A stretch of DNA of 64,000 nucleotides from Legionella sp. (GCA_002786165.1 PEQK01000004.1:47609-111608), one strand, 5' to 3'; shown: positions 10,859 to 19,839, counted from the first letter of the stretch. The notes: generated by a model not told the origin, from the letters alone. Numbers and translations: made by a program.

Positions 10859-11184
10859 AACGTCGACCAAATACGCTGCAACCCTTCAATCAACTCTGAA
10901 TTTTGTGCTTTGGCTACACCTGACCTTGCCAATACAATCACATCCATTGCGGGTAAGCGATGCGTCACACGAAAAGTTTCACGAATCAAGCGTTTGATGC
11001 GTGAACGGTCATGTGCTTTGGCAATAACTTTTTTTGATAGCGCCAGACCAAGCCGAGCATGGTCTATGGCATTATCGCGATATAAGAATATAAAGTGCGG
11101 GCTTACCATTTTTTTGGCTTGGTGAAACACATGATCATAATCGGTTTTTTTTAGCAGTCGCCGCGACTGAGAAAACTCATTCAC
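10855..11184 (-). CDS. rnpA: Ribonuclease P protein component
   Basis: The 109-aa basic protein is the cofactor of RNase P, which trims tRNA 5' ends. It carries the LGLALSKKVIAKAHDRSRIK-type RNA-binding stretch and the following RLIRETFR (RNR motif region). The start is GTG at 11184, sharing one base with the rpmH TAG stop. Alternative internal starts would remove the conserved beginning, so the GTG is likely. Confidence 0.94.
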   Translation of the reverse strand: MNEFSQSRRLLKKTDYDHVFHQAKKMVSPHFIFLYRDNAIDHARLGLALSKKVIAKAHDRSRIKRLIRETFRVTHRLPAMDVIVLARSGVAKAQNSELIEGLQRIWSTL

Positions 11185-11318
11185 TAAGCAGTTAATCGTT
11201 TACGACCTTTGGCACGACGACGTTTAATCACCAAACGACCATTTTTAGTCGCCATACGCGCGCGAAATCCATGATCACGTTTGCGTTTTAAATTACTGGG
11301 TTGGAAAGTACGTTTCAT
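11184..11318 (-). CDS. rpmH: 50S ribosomal protein L34
   Basis: 44 residues starting [20 protein letters not shown] and ending KGRKRLTA, the standard L34 sequence. The ATG at 11318 is fixed by family length, although the frame stays open upstream. It is the first gene of the rpmH-rnpA-yidD-yidC-mnmE unit. In most relatives dnaA lies upstream in the opposite direction; here an unrelated gene does. Confidence 0.97.
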   Translation of the reverse strand: MKRTFQPSNLKRKRDHGFRARMATKNGRLVIKRRRAKGRKRLTA

Positions 11319-11352
11319 AATAAACCACTCATAGCGTTTTTGTAAGCTGGCA

Positions 11353-11381
11353 ATGATAGAAAATTTTGCAACAACTGTCAA
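11353..11381 (-). promoter_or_regulatory. Sigma70 promoter of the rpmH operon
   Basis: On the reverse strand a perfect -35 TTGACA (11376-11381) is separated by 17 bp from a -10 TATCAT (11353-11358). The predicted transcript starts about 28 bases before the rpmH ATG. This is the best-looking promoter of the region, as expected for a ribosomal protein gene. Confidence 0.75.
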
Positions 11382-11671
11382 ATTTTAGTTGACATGATCT
11401 TCGAATGATTGAATTTCTTACGTTCCCCTTCAATACACCCTCACTCCATATGTTCACCAGTCCCCTAGGTCCTTCCGTATGTTCACCATCTCACGTAGAT
11501 CCGCATGCACACCGCACTCTCTACGTCCCGCGGCTTGTCCGCGGGATATAAAAATCACCTATAACTCTATACTGCAGCACTTTTCAAGACTCTGTTGTAA
11601 ACAAAAGTCAAATACCTTAAAAAACAATTATGTGATAAAATTGTAACCAAAAATCTTCCATAGGAAATAAA
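11382..11671. other. Gene-free gap upstream of rpmH with a GC-rich hairpin; no oriC signature
   Basis: No DnaA-box cluster (TTATCCACA type) and no dnaA gene are visible, unlike the classical rpmH-dnaA junction. There is a hairpin CCCGCGG-cttgt-CCGCGGG at 11527-11545. There is also a degenerate duplicate of 'atatgttcacca' near 11447 and 11478. These look like dispersed repeat debris. Confidence 0.5.
11527..11545. repeat. GC-rich palindromic hairpin
   Basis: CCCGCGG and CCGCGGG flank a 5-base loop. The stem is far richer in GC than its surroundings. It has no U-run and so is more like a dispersed palindromic repeat than an intrinsic terminator. Confidence 0.55.
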
Positions 11672-12598
11672 ATGTTAAAAAACATTCTACGCACCCTTAT
11701 TTTTTCTTTCAGCATAACTTGCCCCATGTTTGTATCCGCTTTAGAGATAAGTAGTCTTCCTGACTCTTTTCACATTAAAACCAATACCAATTGTCCTGGG
11801 GGTTGTTTTTCTTTGACCAGTCAGAACCAACTGATAGGAGAATTGCTCTTAGTTCCTAGAAAAACAGGAACCTATGTGTATGTAAATGGACAAAATCAAC
11901 CGCAACTATTTTTGAGGTTAGTGTCAGCATCAAGCTATACTGGGCTGCTATACTTCGATATGTTAGATACCCATAAGGAAACCATTGCCCGACTCATGGT
12001 CAGAGCAAATCCTAAAAGTGGCCAATTAATGGGTTTTGTTGTATACACCCAGGATTATAAAACACTTTTGGTCACCGGATCGACAAATCTTTTTGGAACA
12101 AAACATACAATTTATGCAAAAAACTCTTGGCATGAACTTGCTACCTTATCTCGTCCTTTATTTACATGGAGCCGTGATGCAGATGTCACTGTCCTTGATC
12201 AAGCAGGCTTAGAAGTCTTATCCAACATCAACCCACATCTGTTACCTGCAATACTCGCATTCTACTGCAGTCATCATTCGCTTAGTGTTGACGCGCCTGA
12301 ACCCTCGAATGCGCCTGACTCTTTGCAACTGTTACAAAACAAACTAGATGCTGTAGCCCAAGAGAGGGGATTTTCAAAAAACAATCCGGCTGTCTCGGAG
12401 GAAAAACTCAAGGCAACTGTGGAAATGATGCATCAAAAATACCAGCAAATATATGATGATACATTGCTAAGCGAAGAAGAAAAAATCAAGCAATTTGTCA
12501 ATTTTGGCTGTGAACTCATTCAATCACATACGTTTCAGCCTGCTGAGGAAAACGCCATTATTCAATTCCTTTCAGAGCGATTGGCGCAGCGCCTCTAG
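11672..12598 (+). CDS. Secreted or periplasmic protein of unknown function (308 aa)
   Basis: Not recognised. Residues 1-23 form a Sec signal peptide (basic start, hydrophobic IFSFSITCPMFVSA, then LEIS). The mature N-terminal half is beta-rich with a Cys pair (NCPGGCF). The last ~90 residues are charged and helical. The ATG is preceded by AGGAAATAAA. It stands alone, with a hairpin of dispersed-repeat type 43 bases downstream. No catalytic motif can be named. Confidence 0.6.
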   Translation: MLKNILRTLIFSFSITCPMFVSALEISSLPDSFHIKTNTNCPGGCFSLTSQNQLIGELLLVPRKTGTYVYVNGQNQPQLFLRLVSASSYTGLLYFDMLDTHKETIARLMVRANPKSGQLMGFVVYTQDYKTLLVTGSTNLFGTKHTIYAKNSWHELATLSRPLFTWSRDADVTVLDQAGLEVLSNINPHLLPAILAFYCSHHSLSVDAPEPSNAPDSLQLLQNKLDAVAQERGFSKNNPAVSEEKLKATVEMMHQKYQQIYDDTLLSEEEKIKQFVNFGCELIQSHTFQPAEENAIIQFLSERLAQRL

Positions 12599-12640
12599 CT
12601 CCATAAAATAAGTCCTCTGCCATCCCCTCAAACATGCTCT

Positions 12641-12662
12641 CATTCCTGTCTCGGCAGGAATG
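12641..12662. repeat. Intergenic hairpin CATTCCTG / CAGGAATG
   Basis: An 8-bp perfect stem with a 6-base loop follows the 308-aa gene. The stem core matches a small palindromic repeat family common in intergenic DNA of gammaproteobacteria. It lacks a clear U-run. Confidence 0.5.
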
Positions 12663-12692
12663 ATGTTACTTTATAGGGCAATCTGATTTTTG

Positions 12693-12721
12693 TTGAAAAA
12701 ATGATCACAATCCTGTATAAT
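12693..12721 (+). promoter_or_regulatory. Putative sigma70 promoter for the 153-aa gene
   Basis: TTGAAA (12693-12698), a 17-bp spacer, then TATAAT (12716-12721). Transcription would begin near 12728, leaving an 87-base leader before the ATG at 12815. Confidence 0.55.
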
Positions 12722-12814
12722 GACTCACAAAGAAAAAACCAACCTCAGACTAAAGGAATAATAACAACATCAATGGAATAAGAGGTCCAAATAGCCTTAT
12801 CAAGGAGCTATCTT

Positions 12815-13276
12815 ATGACATTTTATGCTGCAATTCATCGTCCTATTGTCGCATTTTACGATCGTGAACAAAGACGTATTGTGTCTAGTGAATTAAATGC
12901 AACCACTGTACACAACTATTTTAATGACCAACCCAGCATTTTATTATCCACCGATCCGGAAATTGCCAAAACAGCCGCGCAAACCAATCCTCAAACACCA
13001 CCCCATCATTCAAAAATAATGGGTGGGTTTTTTAATAGCCAGCCAGACCGATATCATCAAAGAATCATCCATGTCACTATTATGTACGAAGTCCATTCGT
13101 CGAGCTTATCGTATTCTCCAGAACAGGCAGGGGAATTTAGCATAGAAGCTACGGACACACTGAAGCAATCGTTGATGATCAAAAAAGCTTCGGCAGAGAA
13201 TTTGTATACCTATTATGATGAAGAAACCACAGAACATCATAATAATAAAATATGGGCTGCTCGGAACGTGGTTTGA
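12815..13276 (+). CDS. Hypothetical protein (153 aa)
   Basis: No family recognised. The protein is soluble, with no signal peptide or membrane span, and contains a His/Pro-rich patch near residues 58-66. It has its own promoter-like sequence and a good AAGGAGC site 8 bases before the ATG. Its stop codon lies inside a perfect 10-bp hairpin. Together with neighbouring effector-like genes it belongs to the accessory stretch. Function unknown. Confidence 0.55.
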   Translation: MTFYAAIHRPIVAFYDREQRRIVSSELNATTVHNYFNDQPSILLSTDPEIAKTAAQTNPQTPPHHSKIMGGFFNSQPDRYHQRIIHVTIMYEVHSSSLSYSPEQAGEFSIEATDTLKQSLMIKKASAENLYTYYDEETTEHHNNKIWAARNVV

Positions 13277-13289
13277 GTCAACCACGTTC
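13264..13289 (+). terminator. Hairpin spanning the stop of the 153-aa gene
   Basis: GAACGTGGTT and AACCACGTTC form a perfect 10-bp stem around a 6-base loop containing the TGA. The convergent TPR gene ends 24 bases further on, so it could terminate both transcripts. The U-run is weak. Confidence 0.55.
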
Positions 13290-13312
13290 TTGCAGACAGA
13301 TCAGAAAAGAGT

Positions 13313-14209
13313 TTAACGCACTATAGGCGGCTCGTAGGAGCTCTTAGCGTTTATCGGATTTTCGACAGAAGTCCGAGATACTTCTTTAGATTTACTACCA
13401 CCAAATAAACCGCAACAACTGGGACTAGCAGGTCGACTCACGGGCTTTGCTGCCTCTTTCACTGGCACTGCATCATTCACATTGCTGGCCACAATAGCCA
13501 CGGGTGTAGCTTCCTGGATTTTGCGATTGACACGTTCTAACGAGCTTTTCGCCGCAAGAAGTTGAGGATGATTCATATTTTGAGAAAAAATAGTGCGACA
13601 ATTTTTCAAAGCATTTGTAAAACATGTTTTTGCGTCTGCTAGATTGCCCAATGCTTCATACACTAGTCCTAACCGCTGAAAAATACTAGCGATTTTGGTT
13701 AGCCATGGTCCTTCTGTATCTATAGATTGATACATGGGCAACGCTTCAATAAAATGATGCAATGCCATTTCATGGTTTTTTTGAGCATCATAATTCAAAC
13801 CTAAATGATAGTGTCTTTCTGCACCGCACTCAGTTGTGTCTTCTTCATCAAAGTCGCTATATTGCTTGAAAGCTTGCTGAAAACAATTGATAGCCTCTGA
13901 TTCATGACCTTGCTTTCTATAACTCTCCCCCAAATAATTCAGCACTTTTGCTATCTCAGGGTAAAGCTCTTGTTGTAAGGTGTCATCGTTATGAACTTCC
14001 GCTTCTGCTAAGATCTCTCGGAGCTTCTCTAAGGAATCACTAAAGCATTCAATAGCCTTTTCGTGGTTTTCTTGCTCATCAAATTTCAAACCATTATTGT
14101 ATGCATCAGTAGGAGCATCGAAGACGCTGACATCACTCTCGGTGACAAAACTATCATCCAAAGAGGGGGGGGGCATGTGGTTATGACTAGGGGTTGTTCT
14201 TGTACTCAT
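13313..14209 (-). CDS. Tetratricopeptide-repeat protein
   Basis: 298 aa from the ATG at 14209, which has AGGA eight bases upstream; a TTG 13 codons earlier is a weaker start. Four TPR units are visible. Each carries the pattern (L/Y)G-x3-(D/E)-x(2)-G/N-H/L-x2-A-x3-F, for example YNNGLKFDEQENHEKAIECF, LGESYRKQGHESEAINCF, LGLNYDAQKNHEMALHHF and LGLVYEALGNLADAKTCF. Disordered Ser/Thr/Pro-rich tails flank them, the C-terminal one with two adjacent Cys. No signal peptide. TPRs mediate protein binding. A secreted effector or cytosolic adaptor is possible but unproven. Confidence 0.75.
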   Translation of the reverse strand: MSTRTTPSHNHMPPPSLDDSFVTESDVSVFDAPTDAYNNGLKFDEQENHEKAIECFSDSLEKLREILAEAEVHNDDTLQQELYPEIAKVLNYLGESYRKQGHESEAINCFQQAFKQYSDFDEEDTTECGAERHYHLGLNYDAQKNHEMALHHFIEALPMYQSIDTEGPWLTKIASIFQRLGLVYEALGNLADAKTCFTNALKNCRTIFSQNMNHPQLLAAKSSLERVNRKIQEATPVAIVASNVNDAVPVKEAAKPVSRPASPSCCGLFGGSKSKEVSRTSVENPINAKSSYEPPIVR

Positions 14210-14501
14210 TTTAGTATTCCTATGATATTTATTGTCATTATTGGTCAATTAGAAAATAGTGCTCAACGCAAATATATACTCAAATATAGTCACATATAGC
14301 ACAATAAATAATCCTTCATATTAGAAAGTCTCGATTTTCTTTCCATGGCCCTACAAAACCCTGAAAGAGCATTAATTGCTCATTTCAAAAAAAATGAAGC
14401 TCAATTATACCACAAACTAAGGATAATTTTTATCAAAATGCTTGATTATAAGTAGAGAAATGATTAACGTGTGGCCTGAAATTATGACTCAAGAGGTTGG
14501 T

Positions 14502-15716
14502 ATGAAATATCACATCGCTATTGTAGGACCTGCAGCTGTAGGAAAAAATGAAATAGTAAAACAATTCTTAAAAGAACCATTTGAAGCTGAATATAATCAA
14601 TCCATCGGTACAGAAATCAAAGTAAAAGAATACAAAAAAACTGAGAACGATTCGATCCCAGTACAATATTCGATCATTAGTCCACGTACAACAGCAATCG
14701 CTGCTCGATCATCTATAGAGAAATCCCACAAAATTTGTGTGGTCTTTGATGTAACAGACAAAATGTGGCAACAAACGGTGGAAGACACTCTAAATAAATA
14801 TAAAGAATATATTCCTGAGGCAACCCAAATTATTATTATTGGTACTAAATCTGATGATGCAGATACCCCATCTAAAATTTATTTAAAAGCCCAGCAATAT
14901 GCTAGAAAGCATTCATATGCCCATGCCGAAGTCTCATCCTTATCAGCTAAAGGTTTTGATATACTAGAAGATCAACTAATAAATGGTTTTACAAGCATTT
15001 CTTACGTAGATCAGAGCACTATTAAAGCGCCTGATGCAATTCAAAGAACAAGAAAATTAAGAAACAGACGTCTGTCTTCAGGATCTATGTCTATTAATTC
15101 GGATATATTTAAGGAATTTGATCAAATATCTTCTGAAGCACTCAATGATAACGTAGAATTTCAAGAAGAAGTAGCACTGAGCACATCACCAGCTCGCAAC
15201 AAAGTTCAAGCATACATCCAACCCATTAATGGCTCTAGAAAGTCAAAACAAGCCGGAGAATCTGATTTTTCTGAAGATGAATCTGTACATGGAACTGTTA
15301 TTCCAAGCACCCCAACTGCTTCTAGCACGCTGGTACGACAGCAAGCACCCCAACCCCCTACTTACCTCTCAACCGCCCTACGCCTAGCAGCCATAGCCAT
15401 CATGTTGGCAGGCTTAGTCAGCATCATTTATTTCATCATGCTTGCCGCAAGCACCATAGGCACCCCAGTACTGACAGCAATGATGGAGCATCTGGTAGGT
15501 ACTGCTGGCGGATTATTTGGCGTGAGTGCAGCAACAAGTATCGCAACATTTAGCAATACCTGTATCTCCATCGGAATAAGCGCAGAAAACGCCACAGCAG
15601 CGCTTGGTGTCATCCATGGCGTGGCTATGATAAGCGGTGGATATGGCTTATTTAGCCGAGCCACCAAACCATCAGACCCCGTTGAACCGGCTCTCATGCC
15701 AGCAGCATCGTTCTAA
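14502..15716 (+). CDS. Ras/Rab-like GTPase domain protein with C-terminal membrane hairpin
   Basis: 404 aa from the ATG at 14502, preceded by AAGAGG. Upstream in-frame starts would add an atypical extension. Residues 5-15 (IAIVGPAAVGK followed by N) resemble a P-loop, but the residue after the Lys is Asn instead of Ser/Thr. GTKSDD (~115) matches G4 and SSLSAKG (~147) matches G5. No DxxG G3 is obvious. A linker of ~130 residues leads to two hydrophobic segments near 300-325 and 345-390. The layout suggests a membrane-anchored small GTPase-like protein, of a kind used as effectors by intracellular bacteria. Activity is doubtful given the altered P-loop. Confidence 0.6.
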   Translation: MKYHIAIVGPAAVGKNEIVKQFLKEPFEAEYNQSIGTEIKVKEYKKTENDSIPVQYSIISPRTTAIAARSSIEKSHKICVVFDVTDKMWQQTVEDTLNKYKEYIPEATQIIIIGTKSDDADTPSKIYLKAQQYARKHSYAHAEVSSLSAKGFDILEDQLINGFTSISYVDQSTIKAPDAIQRTRKLRNRRLSSGSMSINSDIFKEFDQISSEALNDNVEFQEEVALSTSPARNKVQAYIQPINGSRKSKQAGESDFSEDESVHGTVIPSTPTASSTLVRQQAPQPPTYLSTALRLAAIAIMLAGLVSIIYFIMLAASTIGTPVLTAMMEHLVGTAGGLFGVSAATSIATFSNTCISIGISAENATAALGVIHGVAMISGGYGLFSRATKPSDPVEPALMPAASF

Positions 15717-15780
15717 TGTAGATTGGGCCGTTTGGCCCAACACATACATGCAACCGTTGGGCCAAACGGCCCAACCTACA
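15717..15780. terminator. Bidirectional terminator / long inverted repeat between convergent genes
   Basis: Arms 15717-15741 and 15756-15780 are complementary at 24 of 25 positions with a 14-base spacer; each arm contains TTGGGCCGTTTGGCCCAAC. Each half is itself nearly palindromic (TTGGGCC...GGCCCAA). It sits exactly between the GTPase-like gene and the convergent antiporter gene, whose TAG stop falls inside the right arm. Confidence 0.7.
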
Positions 15781-16768
15781 TCAAGCAAAGCCCCGCAGCA
15801 AAGATTACATACAACACGCCAAAATAAGACAAGCGAACAGCACTCAATGCACTTTTTCTTAATAACACATATAAGCCCAAGATCGACACCAATGTAATGA
15901 TCGCTGCCCAGACCAACGCTTTATCAAGTATCCAAGGCGTACATAAAATCCCTAATGCACTGGGGATGGTCGCTTGAATCATCATTGCACCACTGATATT
16001 CGCCAATGCCAAAATATGCTTTCCCTGACGCACCCAAATCACTGCATTCATAATCTCTGGCAGTTCGGTCGCAATAGGACTTAAAAGCAAAGCCACCATT
16101 TGAGGCGGCAGACCCAACAAAGGTCCAATGAGTTCCAATTGATGAATAAATACCTGCGAGCTAAAAAAAATAATAACCAGAGCCAGTCCAGTTTGGAGCA
16201 ATATCCACCCTTGTGAGGGCATATGATCATGCACTCTAATCTTCAAAGGCTCTAAGACATCCAAATGATCTGGATCATCATCACCTGTCAATTCTTGTCT
16301 CACATAAGCAGCATAAGCCAAAACAAACAAAATACTGAGCCATGGCTTTACCACAAACACAACCAATCCCAGTAGAATTTTGAAGATAAAAACACTCATA
16401 AACCAGAGCTGATCTCGCTGCAGGCGCTGTTCCGTGATCTTAGATAAAAGAATAGTGCCACGCTGTTTTTGAGAAGCAATAAAAACCCATCCCACCACAG
16501 CATACGCGACCGTAGATAAGACCAAAGGCCCACCAATCGCCGCACCAACGCCAATGTCTTTGGTCGCAGAATTATCACCAAAAACCACAGCAATAAAAGT
16601 CACCACACTTTCAGGAAGCGCCGTACCAAAAGCAGCTAATATAGTGCCGGTCGCATTTTTTGTGATGTGAAACCGATGGCCCACCCATTCAACGCCATTC
16701 ACAAAAAACTCACAGGACAGATAAATGACCCATGCGGAGGCGAGTAGCAGGATAATTGGTATGATCAT
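15776..16768 (-). CDS. Sodium/calcium exchanger family (CaCA) cation antiporter
   Basis: 330 residues with about ten membrane spans arranged as two inverted repeats. The alpha-1 motif GTALPESVVTF...IGVGAAIGGPL (residues ~48-85) and alpha-2 motif SPIATELPEIMNAV (~228-241) contain the acidic ion-binding Glu of the CaCA superfamily. A hydrophilic loop near 150-165 separates the halves. It would exchange Ca2+ (or another divalent cation) for Na+ or H+ at the inner membrane. The ATG at 16768 has GGGGAT nearby. Substrate cannot be read from the sequence. Confidence 0.85.
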   Translation of the reverse strand: MIIPIILLLASAWVIYLSCEFFVNGVEWVGHRFHITKNATGTILAAFGTALPESVVTFIAVVFGDNSATKDIGVGAAIGGPLVLSTVAYAVVGWVFIASQKQRGTILLSKITEQRLQRDQLWFMSVFIFKILLGLVVFVVKPWLSILFVLAYAAYVRQELTGDDDPDHLDVLEPLKIRVHDHMPSQGWILLQTGLALVIIFFSSQVFIHQLELIGPLLGLPPQMVALLLSPIATELPEIMNAVIWVRQGKHILALANISGAMMIQATIPSALGILCTPWILDKALVWAAIITLVSILGLYVLLRKSALSAVRLSYFGVLYVIFAAGLCLM

Positions 16769-16919
16769 GGTTCATCCCCGTCGTATACGTCATTGTTTTG
16801 TGTACAATATGATATTGTCGTAAAAATAACAAAGCTGCAATGACAATCTAAGATACACGTCATGAAGGATGAGACACAGCGCCTATATCATGGACAACAG
16901 ATAGAATACATATTTATGT

Positions 16920-16964
16920 TGAGACGGTTGGTCTCATCACAGTCAAATATGGAGGTGCTATAAT
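16920..16964 (+). promoter_or_regulatory. Putative promoter and small operator for the 900-aa protein
   Basis: TATAAT at 16959-16964 would start transcription about 25 bases before the ATG at 16994. A short inverted repeat TGAGAC-ggttg-GTCTCA (16920-16936) lies just upstream of where a -35 would be. No good -35 is seen, so activation by a regulator is possible. Confidence 0.35.
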
Positions 16965-16993
16965 CATTAATAATCTTAGTGGACAATACATAT

Positions 16994-19696
16994 ATGCCTA
17001 AGTTTCGCCTTAATAGCCCTTATTTAACTGCATCGTCACTCCGTGATTATGTTAGGTCGATTAAACTGGATGTTTCTCTTCCAGAAGGGTACCTCTCTGC
17101 GTTTGCACAGTTAAAGAGAAAACTACCCGAGGTGAGTGATCTAACTTATTATCCTCAATTACTCATGATGATACATCACATACAAGAAGCCTCCTCATTA
17201 AGAACAATAGAAGACCAACAAGCATTATTGACGCAACTAAATGCCGTTGATGATTGGGACGCCTCGGCTGCAGATACACAATTCTCAATATTTAATCTGA
17301 GGTATGGTTATTTTAATATCCCGCCAAACGCTGAAGAATTACGCTTATTTTGTGAATTAACGATGCGCTGTTATGCAATCATGCGTTTGTATGAGGATAC
17401 AACTGATGAGCAGTTGGCTTATGATTATGCTTATAAACTCATGGTGCTATTTGTAGATGATATTAACAGACAACCATTAGAACTCTGGGTAGATGAGTTA
17501 GAAAAGCATATGGCTTTTCTTGAGAAAACGTTTGAATCCGGCACGTTAAAACCTTATCACGACACTTTTATCGTGCGTTTGCCTCACTTATTGAATACCG
17601 CAGAAATTAACGATCTTTTGGGATGGCGTGCTTTAATTAGAAAGTATGGTATTCCTGCGCTTCCTTATTTTAACATGGCAGATAAAATTGAAGCCAAACA
17701 TGCTCAAGCAGCCCCTTCAACGCTAATCAAAGCCGAAGAGATTGCTGCAGAGTGTGATTACCTACGTAGTGCAGAAGATGTAGAATTTGCTAGGTTGTGT
17801 CGTAAATATAGAGTTGTAGAAGAAAGATTTAATCAGTCCCTTGACTATATGTCATCTGGGTGGCCAAAAAAATTAACGGATACGCTCCCAGATCTGTCTA
17901 TTACAGAAGGCACATTTACATGGTCCAAACTTCCAGTGGACGACAAACGAGGGCTGATTTTAGGAGATATCACGGATTGTTGTCAGTCCATTGGAGGAGA
18001 TTCAGAGCAATGCGTTAAAGATGCAGTGAGTTTACCCACTAGTGGTTTATATATTTTAAAAGATAGGCATAAAATCATCGGACAAGCTTATGTTTGGATC
18101 AGTCAAACAGGTAATCTTTGTCTTGATTCCATTGAATGCCTCCCTCACAGTATTAAGGACGATGTATTAAAAAATATCTTGCATCATTTTGCAACAGCTG
18201 TGCTTGCCACTCACCCAGAACTTAAGCGTGTTACTATCGGTGCTGGCGGAAAAACACCTAACGGTCTGTTTCCTAATACGGTTATTACAGAAATGATACG
18301 TGAAGGGATGTTTTATGAAGATGCGGAAATGCAATATTGTATTGCACAAGCTGATTCATTATCACCAACACAACGTTTAGCATTAAACGCTGTTTTAGAG
18401 CCATATTCTCAATCTTTTCAAGAATGCATCAATTATGTATGTCATTATCTTAGCGACACCACAAATATTGTCGAGCAATTAGAGGCGCTTTTAAAGAACT
18501 ATCCTGAAGTTTCAGATGAGCTTACACCTGGTTCATTGATGTGTTATTTGTCCATGATGCACAAATACAAGGAGTCATCCATCTCATTACATGACTTAAT
18601 CCCTATTGATTGCTCCACAGATAAGTATTTGGACTTGCCTCTTACCACCAGAGCTGCACGATTAATGAGTCAAGCAACTGACACCATAAAATTATTTAAC
18701 CTTCTTCCTTATATACCTGAAAATTATCGTATCGAGGCATTAAGAATGGGATATGGCGATTTTGGAGGAAAAACGCTCTTGCAATGCTACATAGGGCATG
18801 TTTCCAGTGTTTCAAACATTATTGCTCTTTGCCCAGAAGAACATGTTGTTGAGATTGTAAAACCAGCCTTGTCTCATGCAGTAAGAGTTTTATCAGACTC
18901 CCTTGAAGTGCTTTTAAAGGTATTTTCTCCACCCCAATGTTTTGAATACATAAAAGAAAAAAATAGTTGGGGCGAGACGCTTTTGCATAAGGCTGTACCC
19001 TATCCACAATCTTTTGCTGCTTTGCTTCGCCCACTTTCTGTGGCGCAGCGTTTTGAGGTTATTAAAATAAAAGACGGTGAGGGTAAGTCAGTTTTATACC
19101 TTGCGGCATCAAAGCAAAAGCAAAACAGGCCTTTCTTAAATGGCTCATTTGTGAGAGCACCTCTTGAAATAATTTTACGGAGTTATCCTCAAAGCCAGTT
19201 ACTTGAGGCGCTAAACGAAACGCATGATTATGGAAAGACAGTTTTGCATGAGGCGGTAAAGGGAGGAAATCTAATTGCTATTTTAAAAATACTACCTGAA
19301 AACCAATGTATTACTGCTATAGATATGAAAGATGATGAAGGAAAATCAGTTTTGTACTATGAAGTGGCGCGTATTCAGCATGATTTTGAAGCACTCGAGA
19401 ATTTATTAAGTGTCTTATCATTAAATAGTTATACACTGTTGACACATGCTGTTGAGGAAGTGAATTTACCGTTCACGCACTGCAAAGACCTCCTCATGAA
19501 AGTAATAGAAAAAAAACCGTCTTGTTCAAAATATAATTTAGAAGAAATTCATTGTGCCGAAAACTTTGGCCAATTGAAAAATTCACTCAATGAGCTAATT
19601 GCTATTATGGAAACACCGCAGGATACGAAAAAAGAGATTCAAGAGATCGAAACTCAAGAACATCCAACAGCAGGATCAATAAATTATAGGTTTTAA
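16994..19696 (+). CDS. Large effector-like protein with ankyrin-like repeats (900 aa)
   Basis: No clear match to a named family. Residues ~1-300 are helical. A compact segment near 325-420 contains DITDCCQSIGG and SGLYILKDRHKIIGQAYVWI, which looks like a separate alpha/beta domain, perhaps GNAT-like. From about 660 to 810 there are ankyrin-like units with the recurring GETLLHKAV, GKSVLYLAA, GKTVLHEAVKGGN and GKSVLYYEV cores spaced ~35-70 residues apart. No signal peptide or membrane span. The ATG at 16994 is preferred over a GTG five codons earlier, though neither has a strong ribosome site. The architecture is typical of secreted effectors of intracellular gammaproteobacteria; this is inference. 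Confidence 0.6.
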   Translation: MPKFRLNSPYLTASSLRDYVRSIKLDVSLPEGYLSAFAQLKRKLPEVSDLTYYPQLLMMIHHIQEASSLRTIEDQQALLTQLNAVDDWDASAADTQFSIFNLRYGYFNIPPNAEELRLFCELTMRCYAIMRLYEDTTDEQLAYDYAYKLMVLFVDDINRQPLELWVDELEKHMAFLEKTFESGTLKPYHDTFIVRLPHLLNTAEINDLLGWRALIRKYGIPALPYFNMADKIEAKHAQAAPSTLIKAEEIAAECDYLRSAEDVEFARLCRKYRVVEERFNQSLDYMSSGWPKKLTDTLPDLSITEGTFTWSKLPVDDKRGLILGDITDCCQSIGGDSEQCVKDAVSLPTSGLYILKDRHKIIGQAYVWISQTGNLCLDSIECLPHSIKDDVLKNILHHFATAVLATHPELKRVTIGAGGKTPNGLFPNTVITEMIREGMFYEDAEMQYCIAQADSLSPTQRLALNAVLEPYSQSFQECINYVCHYLSDTTNIVEQLEALLKNYPEVSDELTPGSLMCYLSMMHKYKESSISLHDLIPIDCSTDKYLDLPLTTRAARLMSQATDTIKLFNLLPYIPENYRIEALRMGYGDFGGKTLLQCYIGHVSSVSNIIALCPEEHVVEIVKPALSHAVRVLSDSLEVLLKVFSPPQCFEYIKEKNSWGETLLHKAVPYPQSFAALLRPLSVAQRFEVIKIKDGEGKSVLYLAASKQKQNRPFLNGSFVRAPLEIILRSYPQSQLLEALNETHDYGKTVLHEAVKGGNLIAILKILPENQCITAIDMKDDEGKSVLYYEVARIQHDFEALENLLSVLSLNSYTLLTHAVEEVNLPFTHCKDLLMKVIEKKPSCSKYNLEEIHCAENFGQLKNSLNELIAIMETPQDTKKEIQEIETQEHPTAGSINYRF

Positions 19697-19809
19697 TGTG
19701 ATAAATAATACTCAAAATATGGTTTTTTATTGAAAACATGAAATTTGCTAGTTAGTCCACCTAAAGTTCCTAAAGTAATAACTTAGCTGTTCAAATACTG
19801 ACTTGATAT

Positions 19810-19839
19810 TTGACAATCATACATTCAATATATTAGAAT
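19810..19839 (+). promoter_or_regulatory. Sigma70 promoter of the kyn-trp operon
   Basis: Perfect -35 TTGACA (19810-19815), 18-bp spacer, -10 TAGAAT (19834-19839). Transcription would start near 19846, 34 bases before the leader peptide ATG. No other comparable promoter is seen between here and 20177. Confidence 0.65.

Noticed and set aside
11382..11671. Chromosomal origin oriC next to rpmH
   Set aside because: No DnaA-box cluster, no 13-mer AT repeats and no dnaA gene were seen.
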